Below the pieces are notes generated by a model. The model was not told the DNA's origin, did not search any database, and saw only the letters and a program-made list of their open reading frames with translations. A stretch of 64,000 bases of DNA from Agarivorans sp. Toyoura001 (GTDB lineage: Bacteria > Pseudomonadota > Gammaproteobacteria > Enterobacterales > Celerinatantimonadaceae): assembly GCF_005405585.1 (NCBI RefSeq), contig NZ_BJEQ01000007.1:1-64000 (forward strand), in the 5' to 3' direction. Positions 1-8,648 of the stretch are shown here, piece by piece. Position numbers and translations under genes: made by a program. Positions within the stretch are counted from its first letter, which is position 1; each line of letters opens with the position of its first letter.

Positions 1-475
1 TACGAGAACCCGCATCGGTGACCAGTGACAGATAATGCACACCTTGGTCTGATTCAAAGTAGGTAATATCACTAACTAGCACATGCTCTGCATCATGCCG
101 TCCTTCCTCTTTCAGCAGATTCGGATGTTTCTTCATCCAGTGCTTGCTGAACGTCGTTTTGGTGAAGCTTCTTTTGGGTTTAACCAGCAAGCCCTCTCGT
201 CTCAAATAAGCAAAAAGCCCATCTCGCCCAAGTTTAATGTTGTGCTCAAGGAGTTTTGGTTTTAACAACGCGTAGAGCTTGCGCCCACCCAATCGCGGCA
301 TATATTTACGCCAGTACGCTACCCAGTCTTTGATGACCGATAACGTCGCTCTACGGTTTTCCATTCGGGCGACCGCCTGATAAATAGATTGCCGTGAAAT
401 ACCTGCCGCGCGACAGGCAGCAGCGAGGTTTATTTCGCTGTCGGTTTTCGCTTGCCAGACGTACCGGATAAGTAC
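1..475 (-). CDS. IS3-family transposase OrfB (DDE integrase), partial at window edge
   Basis: This frame is open from the slippery site to the window edge, about 158 codons. It has no obvious start of its own except an internal ATG at 364, so it is probably made as an OrfAB fusion by -1 frameshifting. The N-terminal part has a helix-turn-helix_21-like region (AGISRQSIYQAVARMENRR, then GGRKLYALLKPKLLEH). The last visible part, VLVSDITYFESDQGVHYL, is the start of the DDE (rve) core, where the D of DITY is the first catalytic aspartate. The remaining D and E residues lie outside the window. Confidence 0.82.
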
Positions 476-825
476 TTTTTTCTGAGGCCCGCTCCGTATT
501 CATTGTCCATGATATCGACCATACCATTGAGGATTTGGTTACGGAGCTTCTCTTCGGCTAACTCACGCTCAAGGCGCTTAATGGTTTCTGCTGGCGTTTC
601 TTTTGAATTAGGCATAAGGGGATGCTGAAAAGGTTTTGACCAATCAAGCCTACCATGTTTTCTGAGCCAAACCAGTACGGTTGAACGCCCCTGAATGCCA
701 AATCGGGCTTGTGCTTGTTTGTACGTCATTTCGCCTTTTTCGATGCGCGCTACAACACCTAATTTAAAGGCTAAGGTGTAATCTCGTTGTGTGCGCTTAC
801 GGCTTGAGTTAATGGGTGTTGTCAT
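430..825 (-). CDS. IS3-family transposase OrfA
   Basis: This 131-residue protein is the DNA-binding half of an IS3-family transposase. An N-terminal basic helix-turn-helix region (about residues 10-60) contains the pattern FKLGVVARIEKGEMTYKQAQ followed by a second helix with STVLVWLRKHG. A leucine-zipper-like helix lies near residues 80-105 (IKRLERELAEEKLRNQIL) and in this family mediates multimerisation with the fusion product. The gene ends just after an A6G slippery heptamer, so most of its C-terminus is also encoded in the OrfAB fusion. The reading frame is intact, which suggests an element that is active or only recently silenced. Confidence 0.88.
   Translation of the reverse strand: MTTPINSSRKRTQRDYTLAFKLGVVARIEKGEMTYKQAQARFGIQGRSTVLVWLRKHGRLDWSKPFQHPLMPNSKETPAETIKRLERELAEEKLRNQILNGMVDIMDNEYGAGLRKKYLSGTSGKRKPTAK
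475..481 (-). promoter_or_regulatory. Programmed -1 frameshift site A_AAA_AAG
   Basis: In the orfA frame the codons read AGA AAA AAG TAC. Slipping back one base gives AAA AAA GTA CTT ATC, which leads straight into the open orfB frame. The heptamer and the orfA/orfB overlap match the known IS3-family arrangement. Confidence 0.8.
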
Positions 826-876
826 AAAGAAGTCCTCTTTATGTCAACCTATTTCCGGACGGGACACTCGAATAAG

Positions 877-905
877 AAAAGCCCGAGCAATTGCTCGGGC
901 TTTTT
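877..905 (-). terminator. Rho-independent terminator after the pullulanase gene
   Basis: The perfect palindrome GCCCGAGCAATTGCTCGGGC (881-900) is flanked by A4 on the left and T5 on the right, so it can work in both directions. It lies just after the pullulanase stop codon on the minus strand and 11 bp from the IS end. Confidence 0.85.
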
Positions 906-920
906 AGTCAGCGTTATGGT

Positions 921-3900
921 TTATTTAGCTTGAGTAAACATAGTCACTGCTGAGCCTTCTACTTGGGTATTACCCGATAAGCCACCAGCGTTAGCCGCAC
1001 CATAGGCATCAGCTACCTTAGTCCAGCTACCTGCCGGTAAACTTACGGTTTGATTATTTCCGCTGTTATACACAATAAACAGATTATGGCTATCACTTGG
1101 GTCTGTGATGTGGCCAGTAATCACCTGCCCACCAAATTGGTCTGGGCGGCTCACATTTAAGTACTGAGCCACTTCTTGGCTAGTATTCATGCGTAAACCT
1201 GCGTGCTTACGGCGTAATTCAATCAGCTGCTTAAAGTAATTGAATGTGGCGATATTGTCTGCTTTGTTTGACCAACGAATGGCATTGAAACTATCTGGCG
1301 CATTGTAGGTATTGTGAGTACCGCCGTGAGCCCCGTAATTCCAAGCTGAAGGGTTACTAATTTGCTGGTTATTGGTTTTAGTTCGAAGGAACTCATCGCC
1401 AGCGTGAATAAAAGGTATGCCTTGGCTAGTGAGTACCATGCCCATGCCAAAATTAACTACCCGCTTGCTGTATGTGAGATCGCCAGGAGGATTAAAGCTA
1501 ATCACCTGATGCGAGCTGTTTTGCTGCACGTTACTCGAAGTGCTTAAGTACACCTTATCCCACAAACCAAAGTTATCGTGAGCCGAAATGTAGTTAATCG
1601 TTTGCTCTGGATCGGCAGCATAATTGCGGAACCAAGTGCTGTTTCGGCCGTCGTTTGGATTGTAGGGAGAGCCTTGGAAGCCATCATAAATAGCCCAACC
1701 CGATTCAGCCGCATCTACATTATTAAACATGTAGCCGGTGCGAGCATCATCGTTTGAACCTTTTAGTGACTCACGGAACGCGCCGTTAAATACACCGATA
1801 TGTTCGTCAGCCATATGATGGGTGGTGCCGTAACGTACTCGTTGCCCTTCTAACGGATCGGTAGCATAGCCGTTCCATGGTTCGCCATAAATTAGCAAGT
1901 TGCGGTCGGCGAATTGATTGTTAAGGTGACGACCCCATTTTTCTACTTCTTGGTAAGAAAAAATACCAATCAAGTCGAAGCGGAAACCATCAATACCGTA
2001 CTCATCTACCCAATATTCAAGCGAGTCTTGAATCATTCGACTAACCATGGGGACATCGGCATTAATTGAGTTACCTGTGCCCGATAAGTCGGTAGCGGTG
2101 TAATATTGGCCAGAAATGTTTTCAAACATTTCATCGTCAAAGGTGTGGTTGTACACCACATCCATCACCACTCGAATACCGGCTTTATGGAACTCGTTTA
2201 CCATGGTTTTAAATTCACGGGCACGGGCTTCATAATCAGTGGGTACGCTTGAGTAACGCTCCTCGGGTACATTGAAGTTTCGAGGATCGTAACCCCAGTT
2301 GTAACATGGGTCGCTATCGGGTAAACCGTCACAGGTAGCAAAGTCATATACTGGTAATAGCTGTACGTGTGTTACGCCAAGCTCTTTAAGGTGGTCGATG
2401 CCGGTTTTCACGCCATTATGGGTGGTGCCTGCTTCTACCATGCCTAAGTATTTACCGTTGTTACCAGCACTTACGCCAGCGCTTGCATCAATAGTGAAAT
2501 CACGCACGTGCACTTCGTAAATAATTGCATCTTCGCGCTCAATCAAACTTGGACGCGCTGCCCAGCCTCCTGCTGGTTCGGTGCGGCTCATATCCATTAC
2601 AATGTTAATGGCTTCATAATCACCGGTACCCGGCTGTACCATTTTTCCGTAAGGGTCGCGAACCTGCACGCCGTTAATCAAAAAGGTATAAGGGCTAAGG
2701 TGCAAATCGCCTTCTACGGTGGTTTGGTAGACCTGGCTGTAACCAGCAAAATCATTCACTGCTTGTAAGCTGTGCTCTACGCCGTTTACGACCACTTTTA
2801 CATTGCTATGATCTGGTGACCAAATAGAAAACGTTGTGCTGGTTGCTGAGTACACTGCACCTAAAGTTTCTGTGTCGGTGCCGCAGTTTGATTCACAGCC
2901 CTGTTTGTCGGTGGTGACAGCTTTAGATATTGCGTTAAAACAAATCTTGTAGGTAGAGTTGGCATCAACCAATACATCAGCACTTGGGTAGTTTTCTGTC
3001 CAATCGCCAAAATGATCAATCTTGAAGCGTGGATTGTTACTGCCAAAGCTTTGCGTTGTACAGTAGTTGTCGTTACCAGCACTCGCCATCAATGTGGTTT
3101 GCCAATCGTTCGACGTACCACGGAAGTACCAGCTATCTGTTGGTGCATCAGTAATGATGTAATCAAAGCTGCTCATCGCAGAATTACCTGAGGCATCTAC
3201 CGCAAAAACCTTGAGGCTTAAATCTACGCCATCAGCCACTACATCGGTAGCATTAAACGTGAGGTCATTACATGGGCTAGAATTGGCAGATGGCGTAGAG
3301 CCATCAGTGGAGCAGTAAATCGCTGGTGCGCTATCTTGATTATCATTAACGCTTAAACTAATTTGCTGAGCACTAGTATAGGTGCCAGCCGGGGGATTGG
3401 CGCTCACACTAGGTGCTTGAGTATCTTCGCCGTTTACTGGCGTAGCAGTAATGGCTTTTGAGCTGGCGTTAAAGCAAATGTTATAACTTGCGTTGCCGGT
3501 GACGGTAAAGTCAGCCGTTGGGTAGGCTTCATTCCAATCGCCATAATGATCAATTTTGAAACGTGGCTCGTTATTGGCAAAACTTTGAGTGGTACAGAAG
3601 TTAAGATTGTCGGTACTGGTCATGGCGGTAGCCGCCCAACCATTAGACGTGCCGCGATAGAACCAGCTGTCTTTTGGAGGCTCTACGTCACCACAGCTGC
3701 TGACTTCAGTGGTGGTTATGTTTTTGCTGTCGCTAAAAAAGCGGATGTCGTAGCTTTTGTTCGCGTCAACGCGCACATCATCACCGGGGTAGGCTTCGTT
3801 CCAATCACCAAAGCGATCGATCTTGAAGCGCGGGTCATTGTCGCCAAAGCTTTGGCAAGTTGAAAACTCTGTCGCAGATACGGTTTCTAATGCGCTGGTC

Positions 3901-3992
3901 GCCCAGCCATTGCTGGTACCGCGGTAGAACCAATCAGCTTGTGCTGCGCTACTGGCAGCTAACAAACCGATCAATAATGCTGAATATTTCAT
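921..3992 (-). CDS. pulA: Secreted type I pullulanase (GH13) with three N-terminal starch-binding-like repeats
   Basis: This 1023-residue exoenzyme should hydrolyse alpha-1,6 branches of pullulan, starch or glycogen. A signal peptide ends near ASSAAQA (residue 19). Three copies of an approximately 75-residue domain beginning WFYRGTSNGW lie at about 21-97, 109-184 and 287-361. A chitobiase C-terminal-like (Ig-like) domain lies at 193-281 and a CBM48-like domain at about 378-465. The GH13 barrel has the pullulanase signature YNWGYDP (564-570), region I DVVYNH, nucleophile D673 (FRFDL), acid/base E704 (YGEPW) and D806 (SAHDN). A beta-sandwich domain ends the protein. It lies 68 bp downstream of the alpha-amylase gene on the same strand, with a hairpin between them. 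The binding-repeat family is not identified here, but its role is inferred from position and its presence in both enzymes. Confidence 0.93.
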   Translation of the reverse strand: MKYSALLIGLLAASSAAQADWFYRGTSNGWATSALETVSATEFSTCQSFGDNDPRFKIDRFGDWNEAYPGDDVRVDANKSYDIRFFSDSKNITTTEVSSCGDVEPPKDSWFYRGTSNGWAATAMTSTDNLNFCTTQSFANNEPRFKIDHYGDWNEAYPTADFTVTGNASYNICFNASSKAITATPVNGEDTQAPSVSANPPAGTYTSAQQISLSVNDNQDSAPAIYCSTDGSTPSANSSPCNDLTFNATDVVADGVDLSLKVFAVDASGNSAMSSFDYIITDAPTDSWYFRGTSNDWQTTLMASAGNDNYCTTQSFGSNNPRFKIDHFGDWTENYPSADVLVDANSTYKICFNAISKAVTTDKQGCESNCGTDTETLGAVYSATSTTFSIWSPDHSNVKVVVNGVEHSLQAVNDFAGYSQVYQTTVEGDLHLSPYTFLINGVQVRDPYGKMVQPGTGDYEAINIVMDMSRTEPAGGWAARPSLIEREDAIIYEVHVRDFTIDASAGVSAGNNGKYLGMVEAGTTHNGVKTGIDHLKELGVTHVQLLPVYDFATCDGLPDSDPCYNWGYDPRNFNVPEERYSSVPTDYEARAREFKTMVNEFHKAGIRVVMDVVYNHTFDDEMFENISGQYYTATDLSGTGNSINADVPMVSRMIQDSLEYWVDEYGIDGFRFDLIGIFSYQEVEKWGRHLNNQFADRNLLIYGEPWNGYATDPLEGQRVRYGTTHHMADEHIGVFNGAFRESLKGSNDDARTGYMFNNVDAAESGWAIYDGFQGSPYNPNDGRNSTWFRNYAADPEQTINYISAHDNFGLWDKVYLSTSSNVQQNSSHQVISFNPPGDLTYSKRVVNFGMGMVLTSQGIPFIHAGDEFLRTKTNNQQISNPSAWNYGAHGGTHNTYNAPDSFNAIRWSNKADNIATFNYFKQLIELRRKHAGLRMNTSQEVAQYLNVSRPDQFGGQVITGHITDPSDSHNLFIVYNSGNNQTVSLPAGSWTKVADAYGAANAGGLSGNTQVEGSAVTMFTQAK

Positions 3993-4019
3993 AGTGTTAA
4001 CTCTTCCATAGTTAAACAG

Positions 4020-4045
4020 GCAGGCCTAAGCACACTTAGGCCTGC
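4020..4045 (-). terminator. Intergenic hairpin between amylase and pullulanase genes
   Basis: An 11-bp perfect stem (GCAGGCCTAAG with CTTAGGCCTGC) and a 4-nt loop lie in the 68-bp gap. Only a weak U-tract follows on the minus strand (CTGTTTAA). It may be a leaky terminator or an mRNA-stabilising hairpin that sets the amylase to pullulanase ratio. Confidence 0.6.
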
Positions 4046-4060
4046 ATGAGATATAAACGC

Positions 4061-7000
4061 TTACTGTTTGTCTAAAACCACAAAACTATTTGCAGGCACG
4101 TTAACTGAATGGCTGCCGCCAGATACAGTAACAATTTGCTCGTTATAGCTTGCTGCATTAGTGTTTGGAGTGATTAGGCGATAGCTGCCGTTGCTCAGGT
4201 TGCTAAAGGTGTAGCTGAACGCACTACCTTTGGTGAGCGCAACATAGGCCACTTCTGAACCGTTATCACGCTTGAAGGCGGCGTGGTCACCATCAAGCAA
4301 CAAGTCCGTTTGTTGACCTTTCTGAATCGCCTTAGAGGAGCTACGCAGGTTATTAAGCATTTTTAGATGCTTATATAGCGTTGGCTGATTGGTTTTGGCG
4401 TAGTTAATTCCTTCTGAGCCCAACATCCAGCGTGCCACTACATCGTCTTTCTCGGTAGTGGTGATGTAATGTGGCCAGCTTGAATACAATACTTCGGTAC
4501 CGTAAAACACTACGGGTAATCCGCGGAACAAGTACACAAAGTTCAAGTTGTTCATGTACTGAGTTTCGCTAAGAATACCGTTGGCGCGGGTTACATCATG
4601 GTTATCAACAAAGGTGGCTAAATACGTTGGGTCGTAAATCCCCGAAGCATCGCCATCTGCGCCTGCAATGCGGGCATAACCATTACCATCTTCGAAACCT
4701 GCTTCGCCTTTAAAGGCTTTGCCCATCCAACCTGGGAAGTCCATCGATGAACCGTGTAGATCCAGCATGTGGAACTTCTTGCCTTGGCCATTGTAGATAA
4801 GATCTACCGCAGATTTACGATCGCCAGTCCATGCTTCACCAGCCATGTAGAAGTTGTCGTTCCCTAAGCTGCGCGCGTGAGCGTCCATCTCAAGGGTAAA
4901 GCGCTCCCAAAAATCAGCGGTCATGTAAGACACGGTATCAATTCGGAAGGCGTCTACGCCGTGGTCAATAAAGCGCTTATAAACATTAATTAAGTGCTTA
5001 GTGGCATTTTGGTCGTCATCACCGTGTTCATTGAAATCAAGTAAATCAATCAACCAAGTATTGCCGGTGCTGGCATAGCTAAAGAAGCCATTTTTTGCGC
5101 CATCCATGTAAGGGTCGTTGGTTTCCCAGTTCCAAGTTTGACCATCCATTTTAATTTCAAGCGCACGGTCGGCCCATTTACTTTTTGAACCCACGACCGA
5201 TGAACCTGGTTGACCATGGTTTACCACAATATCCAGCATAATTTTCATGCCGCGTTCATGCAGTGCATTTACCAAGGCGTCAAAACCTGCCCAGCCGTCA
5301 TTGTCTTTACCAAGAGAATGTAGGTGTGGGTCAATTTTATCGAAGTCGTAACCCCAATAACCATGGAAAGCCGAAGCTTCATAGTCATCGCTGGCGTTAA
5401 AGCGGCGACCTTCTGGTTGTTTAACTACAGGGGTAATCCAAATGGCGGTAAAACCCATGTCTTGGATGTAATCTAGGTTGTTGATAATGCCTTGGAAGTC
5501 ACCACCGTGGTAGTAAGACAATGGTCCGGTCTTACTGGTATTGGTGTTGTATTTATCGGCTTCACCGTTGGGTAAGTACTCATCGCCCCAGATGTTGTTG
5601 TTGGTCGTGTCACCATCGGCAAAGCGGTCAGTCATAATGAAGTAAACATTTTCTTCACGGAAATCGCCACTGGTGGTGATGGTTGGGTCAATGGTGTAAT
5701 TAAAGGTAGTTATACCTTGGTTACCATTGGCATCTACTGCGAGTACTTTCAGTACTAAATCAATACCGCTTTCCACTACGTCGCTGGCGGTAAAGCTTTG
5801 CTGACTACATTCCGCTAAAGCTGCAGTAGGTAGGCTATTGTCGGTGGTGCAATAAAGCTTAGGCGCTGGGTCTTGGTTATCCGTCACACTTAAACTAATT
5901 TGCTGATCAGCCGTGTAACTGCCGCCCGATGGATTCGCGCTCACCACTGGTGCTTTAGTATCTTCACCCTCAATTTCGCTGGTGGTGATTTGCTTGCTGG
6001 TGGCGTTAAAGCAAATATCGTAAGTTGTATCAGGGCTTACTGTTACATCGGCCGTTGGGTAGTTTTCGGTCCAGTCGCCAAAGTGATCGACTTTAAAACG
6101 TGGATCGTTGTTACCAAAGCTTTGAGTAGTACAGTAAATATTGTTGTCGCTGGTGGTCATCAGCGTAGTTTGCCAGCCATTTGAAGTACCACGGAAGTAC
6201 CAAGTATCGGCTGGAGCATCGCTAATGGTGTAGTCAAAGCTGCTTACTGCTGAGTTACCGCTAGCGTCTACTGCTAATACTTTTAGGCTTAAGTCCACGC
6301 CATCTGCCACTACATCACTGGCAGAAAAAGTAGCGCTATTGCATTGGGCTGAGGCTTGAGTGGGGACTGAACCGTCGGTGGTACAGTAAATACTCGGCGC
6401 ACTGTCTTGGTTGTCTGTCACGCTTAAGCTAATTTGCTGGGCTTCTGTGTAACTGCCAGCTGTTGGATTAGCACTCACCGTTGGCGCTTGGGTATCTTCA
6501 TTGGTGGTGGGAGTTGCGGTGATTTGTTTTGAACTGGAGTTAAAACAAATCTGATAACTGGCATTTCCGGTTACCGTGAAGTCTGCCGTTGGGTAAGCTT
6601 CGTTCCAATCACCGTAGTGGTCAATTTTGAAACGTGGTTCATTGTTGGCAAAACTTTGTGTAGTACAGAAGTTTAGGTTGTCGCTACTGGTCATGGCAGT
6701 TGCTGCCCAACCATTTGATGTTCCTCGGTAAAACCAACTATCAGCTTGCTGAATTACATCACCACAAGAACTTACTTCGCTAGTGGTAATGTTTTTGCTG
6801 TCACTAAAAAAGTGAATCTCGTAGCTTTTGTTGGCTGCTACTCGTACATCTCCGTTGGGGTAGGCTTCATTCCAGTCGCCAAAACGGTCGATTTTAAATC
6901 GTGGGTCGTTGTCTCCAAAGCTTTGGCAGGTTTTGTATTCGGTTCCTGAAACTACTTCTAGGGGAGTGGCCAACCATTGGTTTGGCGTACCCCTAAAGTT

Positions 7001-7066
7001 CCATTCGGCTGCCACGGGCGCAGACAGCAACGTCGCCCCCGCGAGAGCGATCGATAACTTGTTCAT
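4061..7066 (-). CDS. Secreted alpha-amylase (GH13) with tandem starch-binding-like and Ig-like domains
   Basis: This 1001-residue secreted enzyme should cleave internal alpha-1,4 bonds of starch. The signal peptide ends near SAPVAA (residue 20). Binding-like repeats of the WFYRGTSNGW type lie at about 21-99, 108-186 and 289-364. Two chitobiase C-terminal-like domains lie at about 192-282 and 369-459. The catalytic domain starts near residue 469 with YFIMTDRFADG, and has HGYWGYDF, region I DIVVNH, nucleophile D710 (FRID), acid/base E744 (MAGEAW) and D824 (DNHD). The first 360 residues are nearly the same domain set as in the downstream pullulanase, but many codons differ silently. AAAGGATCC just before the ATG supplies the ribosome binding site. 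I see no clear MalT box upstream. Confidence 0.93.
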   Translation of the reverse strand: MNKLSIALAGATLLSAPVAAEWNFRGTPNQWLATPLEVVSGTEYKTCQSFGDNDPRFKIDRFGDWNEAYPNGDVRVAANKSYEIHFFSDSKNITTSEVSSCGDVIQQADSWFYRGTSNGWAATAMTSSDNLNFCTTQSFANNEPRFKIDHYGDWNEAYPTADFTVTGNASYQICFNSSSKQITATPTTNEDTQAPTVSANPTAGSYTEAQQISLSVTDNQDSAPSIYCTTDGSVPTQASAQCNSATFSASDVVADGVDLSLKVLAVDASGNSAVSSFDYTISDAPADTWYFRGTSNGWQTTLMTTSDNNIYCTTQSFGNNDPRFKVDHFGDWTENYPTADVTVSPDTTYDICFNATSKQITTSEIEGEDTKAPVVSANPSGGSYTADQQISLSVTDNQDPAPKLYCTTDNSLPTAALAECSQQSFTASDVVESGIDLVLKVLAVDANGNQGITTFNYTIDPTITTSGDFREENVYFIMTDRFADGDTTNNNIWGDEYLPNGEADKYNTNTSKTGPLSYYHGGDFQGIINNLDYIQDMGFTAIWITPVVKQPEGRRFNASDDYEASAFHGYWGYDFDKIDPHLHSLGKDNDGWAGFDALVNALHERGMKIMLDIVVNHGQPGSSVVGSKSKWADRALEIKMDGQTWNWETNDPYMDGAKNGFFSYASTGNTWLIDLLDFNEHGDDDQNATKHLINVYKRFIDHGVDAFRIDTVSYMTADFWERFTLEMDAHARSLGNDNFYMAGEAWTGDRKSAVDLIYNGQGKKFHMLDLHGSSMDFPGWMGKAFKGEAGFEDGNGYARIAGADGDASGIYDPTYLATFVDNHDVTRANGILSETQYMNNLNFVYLFRGLPVVFYGTEVLYSSWPHYITTTEKDDVVARWMLGSEGINYAKTNQPTLYKHLKMLNNLRSSSKAIQKGQQTDLLLDGDHAAFKRDNGSEVAYVALTKGSAFSYTFSNLSNGSYRLITPNTNAASYNEQIVTVSGGSHSVNVPANSFVVLDKQ

Positions 7067-7340
7067 GGATCCTTTCCTTATACTGTTTTTGCTGTTTTTA
7101 TAAACACCCTGTTATGGCGAAAATTTTGTAGATCCGCTCAACAAGGGTGAATTGAATATCATTTTTATAGTTGTAAGAGCTCTGAGCAGATCAATCTGCT
7201 ATTCAGCGCTCTTTAGCATGGTAGAGAAAAAACATTAAAGGAGGGTAAAAAATGTACAGAAGTGTGATGCTTTCATCACAAAGGCATCAGTTATACTTGA
7301 TGCCTTTGTAAACAAAGCTTAACGGTATGAATAATCTAGG
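7067..7340. other. Intergenic region upstream of the amylase gene
   Basis: This AT-rich region should hold the amylase promoter. It contains a 12-bp perfect stem at 7278-7309 (ACAAAGGCATCA with TGATGCCTTTGT). Partly overlapping it is a 19-codon plus-strand reading frame at 7252-7311, preceded by a strong AAAGGAGGG. I cannot tell whether the short frame is translated. Confidence 0.4.
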
Positions 7341-8486
7341 CTATTTCTGTTGATACTGGGCCGCAAGGCTGCGGTAATCTTGGTATTTTTTGATCAGGTC
7401 TACTTGCTCAAGGCTGGCATTATCAAATAGCAATGCGCCGTTGTTTTGTAGCTGAAGGTAAACCGTTGCCGCCATGGTAATCACTTTATCGATGCGTTTT
7501 AAGGTCATTGGTGTGCAGCTTTTTCCGCTAATGTCATCAGCAATGTCTAAGCAGTGCGAACGAAAGCTTTCGGCAACAAACAGGTTCTTTAATGAGCGCT
7601 CGTTATCTAAGGCGTACTCCCAACGTTCTATAATGTCAGTTTGCCATTGAATGATGGCTGGCTGAGCATAACGTTGTTTTAGCCAAATCAGCTTTTGAGT
7701 ATAAATGTCTAGCGCGGCTTCTTTTAGCTCGCGATAAATTGCAAGCTGATCGGCGGCCGTCATTACGTCTTGATAGCGTAACAAATAGCCAAATACATTG
7801 CGGGTTTCTAGGCGCTCTGCTGCATGAAAAGCAGGGGCATCGAGGCCGTCGCTATTGTAGTGCTCAAGCGGATTATAGGTATACATGTAGCCAAAATCGA
7901 ATAGGTGTATCTGGCGACCATCGTAAATAATGTTACCTGGCGACAAATCCCATTCCATTAATCCAGCTTGCTCTAAGGCAAATTGAGTGGCGAAAATTTG
8001 GCGGAAAATCTCGCGACTAAAGCTGCACAAGGGTTTGCCGTCAATCCAAGGTGACAATATAAACCCAAGGCGATAGTTGGCGTAAAGCGTGGTGACTACA
8101 TGGGTAAATGCTTTGGCAGTAGTCGGCTGATCTTTTAATGCCTGAATGTCGCGACGGCGTTGAACTTCGTTAAGAAACGAGGTTTCGCCATCAACATTAT
8201 GCACCAGCGCTTTTGGGCGACGGCGTTTAAGGTTGTAGTGGCGACCGTTAATACATAGGTGCAGTACAACAGCGGTAAGCCCACCATCAAATACCTCAAC
8301 TACGTATTCGGAATCTATGTCTAAGGACGCAAGTTGTTCCGGAGGCAAGGGACACGCAGCTGCGTTGCCCACCACGATATTTTGTTCCCCTTGTTGAAAA
8401 TGCAGTTGCGCCTGCTGGCGTTGTTCAACGAGTGCATTCATCATTGCGCTCCATCCTTGTTTACAGTTTTGTGAGTTTATTCTCAT
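7341..8486 (-). CDS. Protein-kinase-like-fold phosphotransferase of unknown substrate
   Basis: This 381-residue cytoplasmic protein has no signal peptide or membrane segment. It shows the skeleton of a kinase-like fold: a possible ATP-anchoring lysine in YNLKRRR, a helix-C glutamate in SFLNEVQRR, a catalytic-loop motif WDLSPGNIIY (D with downstream N), and a metal-binding LFDFG motif. The C-terminal 150 residues are helical with no family I recognise. It could phosphorylate a small molecule, lipid, sugar or protein; the sequence does not say which. Two starts are plausible: the first ATG with CAAGGATTT, and ATG 15 (about 8444) with GGATGGAG. It is separated by 160 bp from rep and seems to be transcribed alone. 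Confidence 0.6.
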   Translation of the reverse strand: MRINSQNCKQGWSAMMNALVEQRQQAQLHFQQGEQNIVVGNAAACPLPPEQLASLDIDSEYVVEVFDGGLTAVVLHLCINGRHYNLKRRRPKALVHNVDGETSFLNEVQRRRDIQALKDQPTTAKAFTHVVTTLYANYRLGFILSPWIDGKPLCSFSREIFRQIFATQFALEQAGLMEWDLSPGNIIYDGRQIHLFDFGYMYTYNPLEHYNSDGLDAPAFHAAERLETRNVFGYLLRYQDVMTAADQLAIYRELKEAALDIYTQKLIWLKQRYAQPAIIQWQTDIIERWEYALDNERSLKNLFVAESFRSHCLDIADDISGKSCTPMTLKRIDKVITMAATVYLQLQNNGALLFDNASLEQVDLIKKYQDYRSLAAQYQQK

Positions 8487-8648
8487 AAATCCTTGGAGTA
8501 AGGCGCTTTATTGAGATGAAAACCGTTTCGATCACAAATCTATTGCGCCCATACAAGGTTATTGGCGCAGGATCACATTTAAGACCATTGATTTTAAATG
8601 CTGAATAAGATAATCGGATGAATTTTAAGAGTGAATTAAGGCCTAAGG

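Larger units (their letters stand above)
1..866 (-). mobile_element. IS3-family insertion sequence, left end (partial)
   Basis: The element reads leftward. Its outer end is at 866, where the minus strand begins TGTCCCGTCCGGAAATAGG, a typical IS3-type terminus starting with TG. orfA follows, then an A6G slippery site and orfB, which continues past the window edge. The other end and any target duplication cannot be seen. The element sits directly downstream of the pullulanase terminator, so it does not interrupt a visible gene. Confidence 0.85.

Noticed and set aside
1..475. orfB without its own start as a pseudogene
   Set aside because: The frame is open and entered by a standard IS3 frameshift signal; truncation is due to the window edge.
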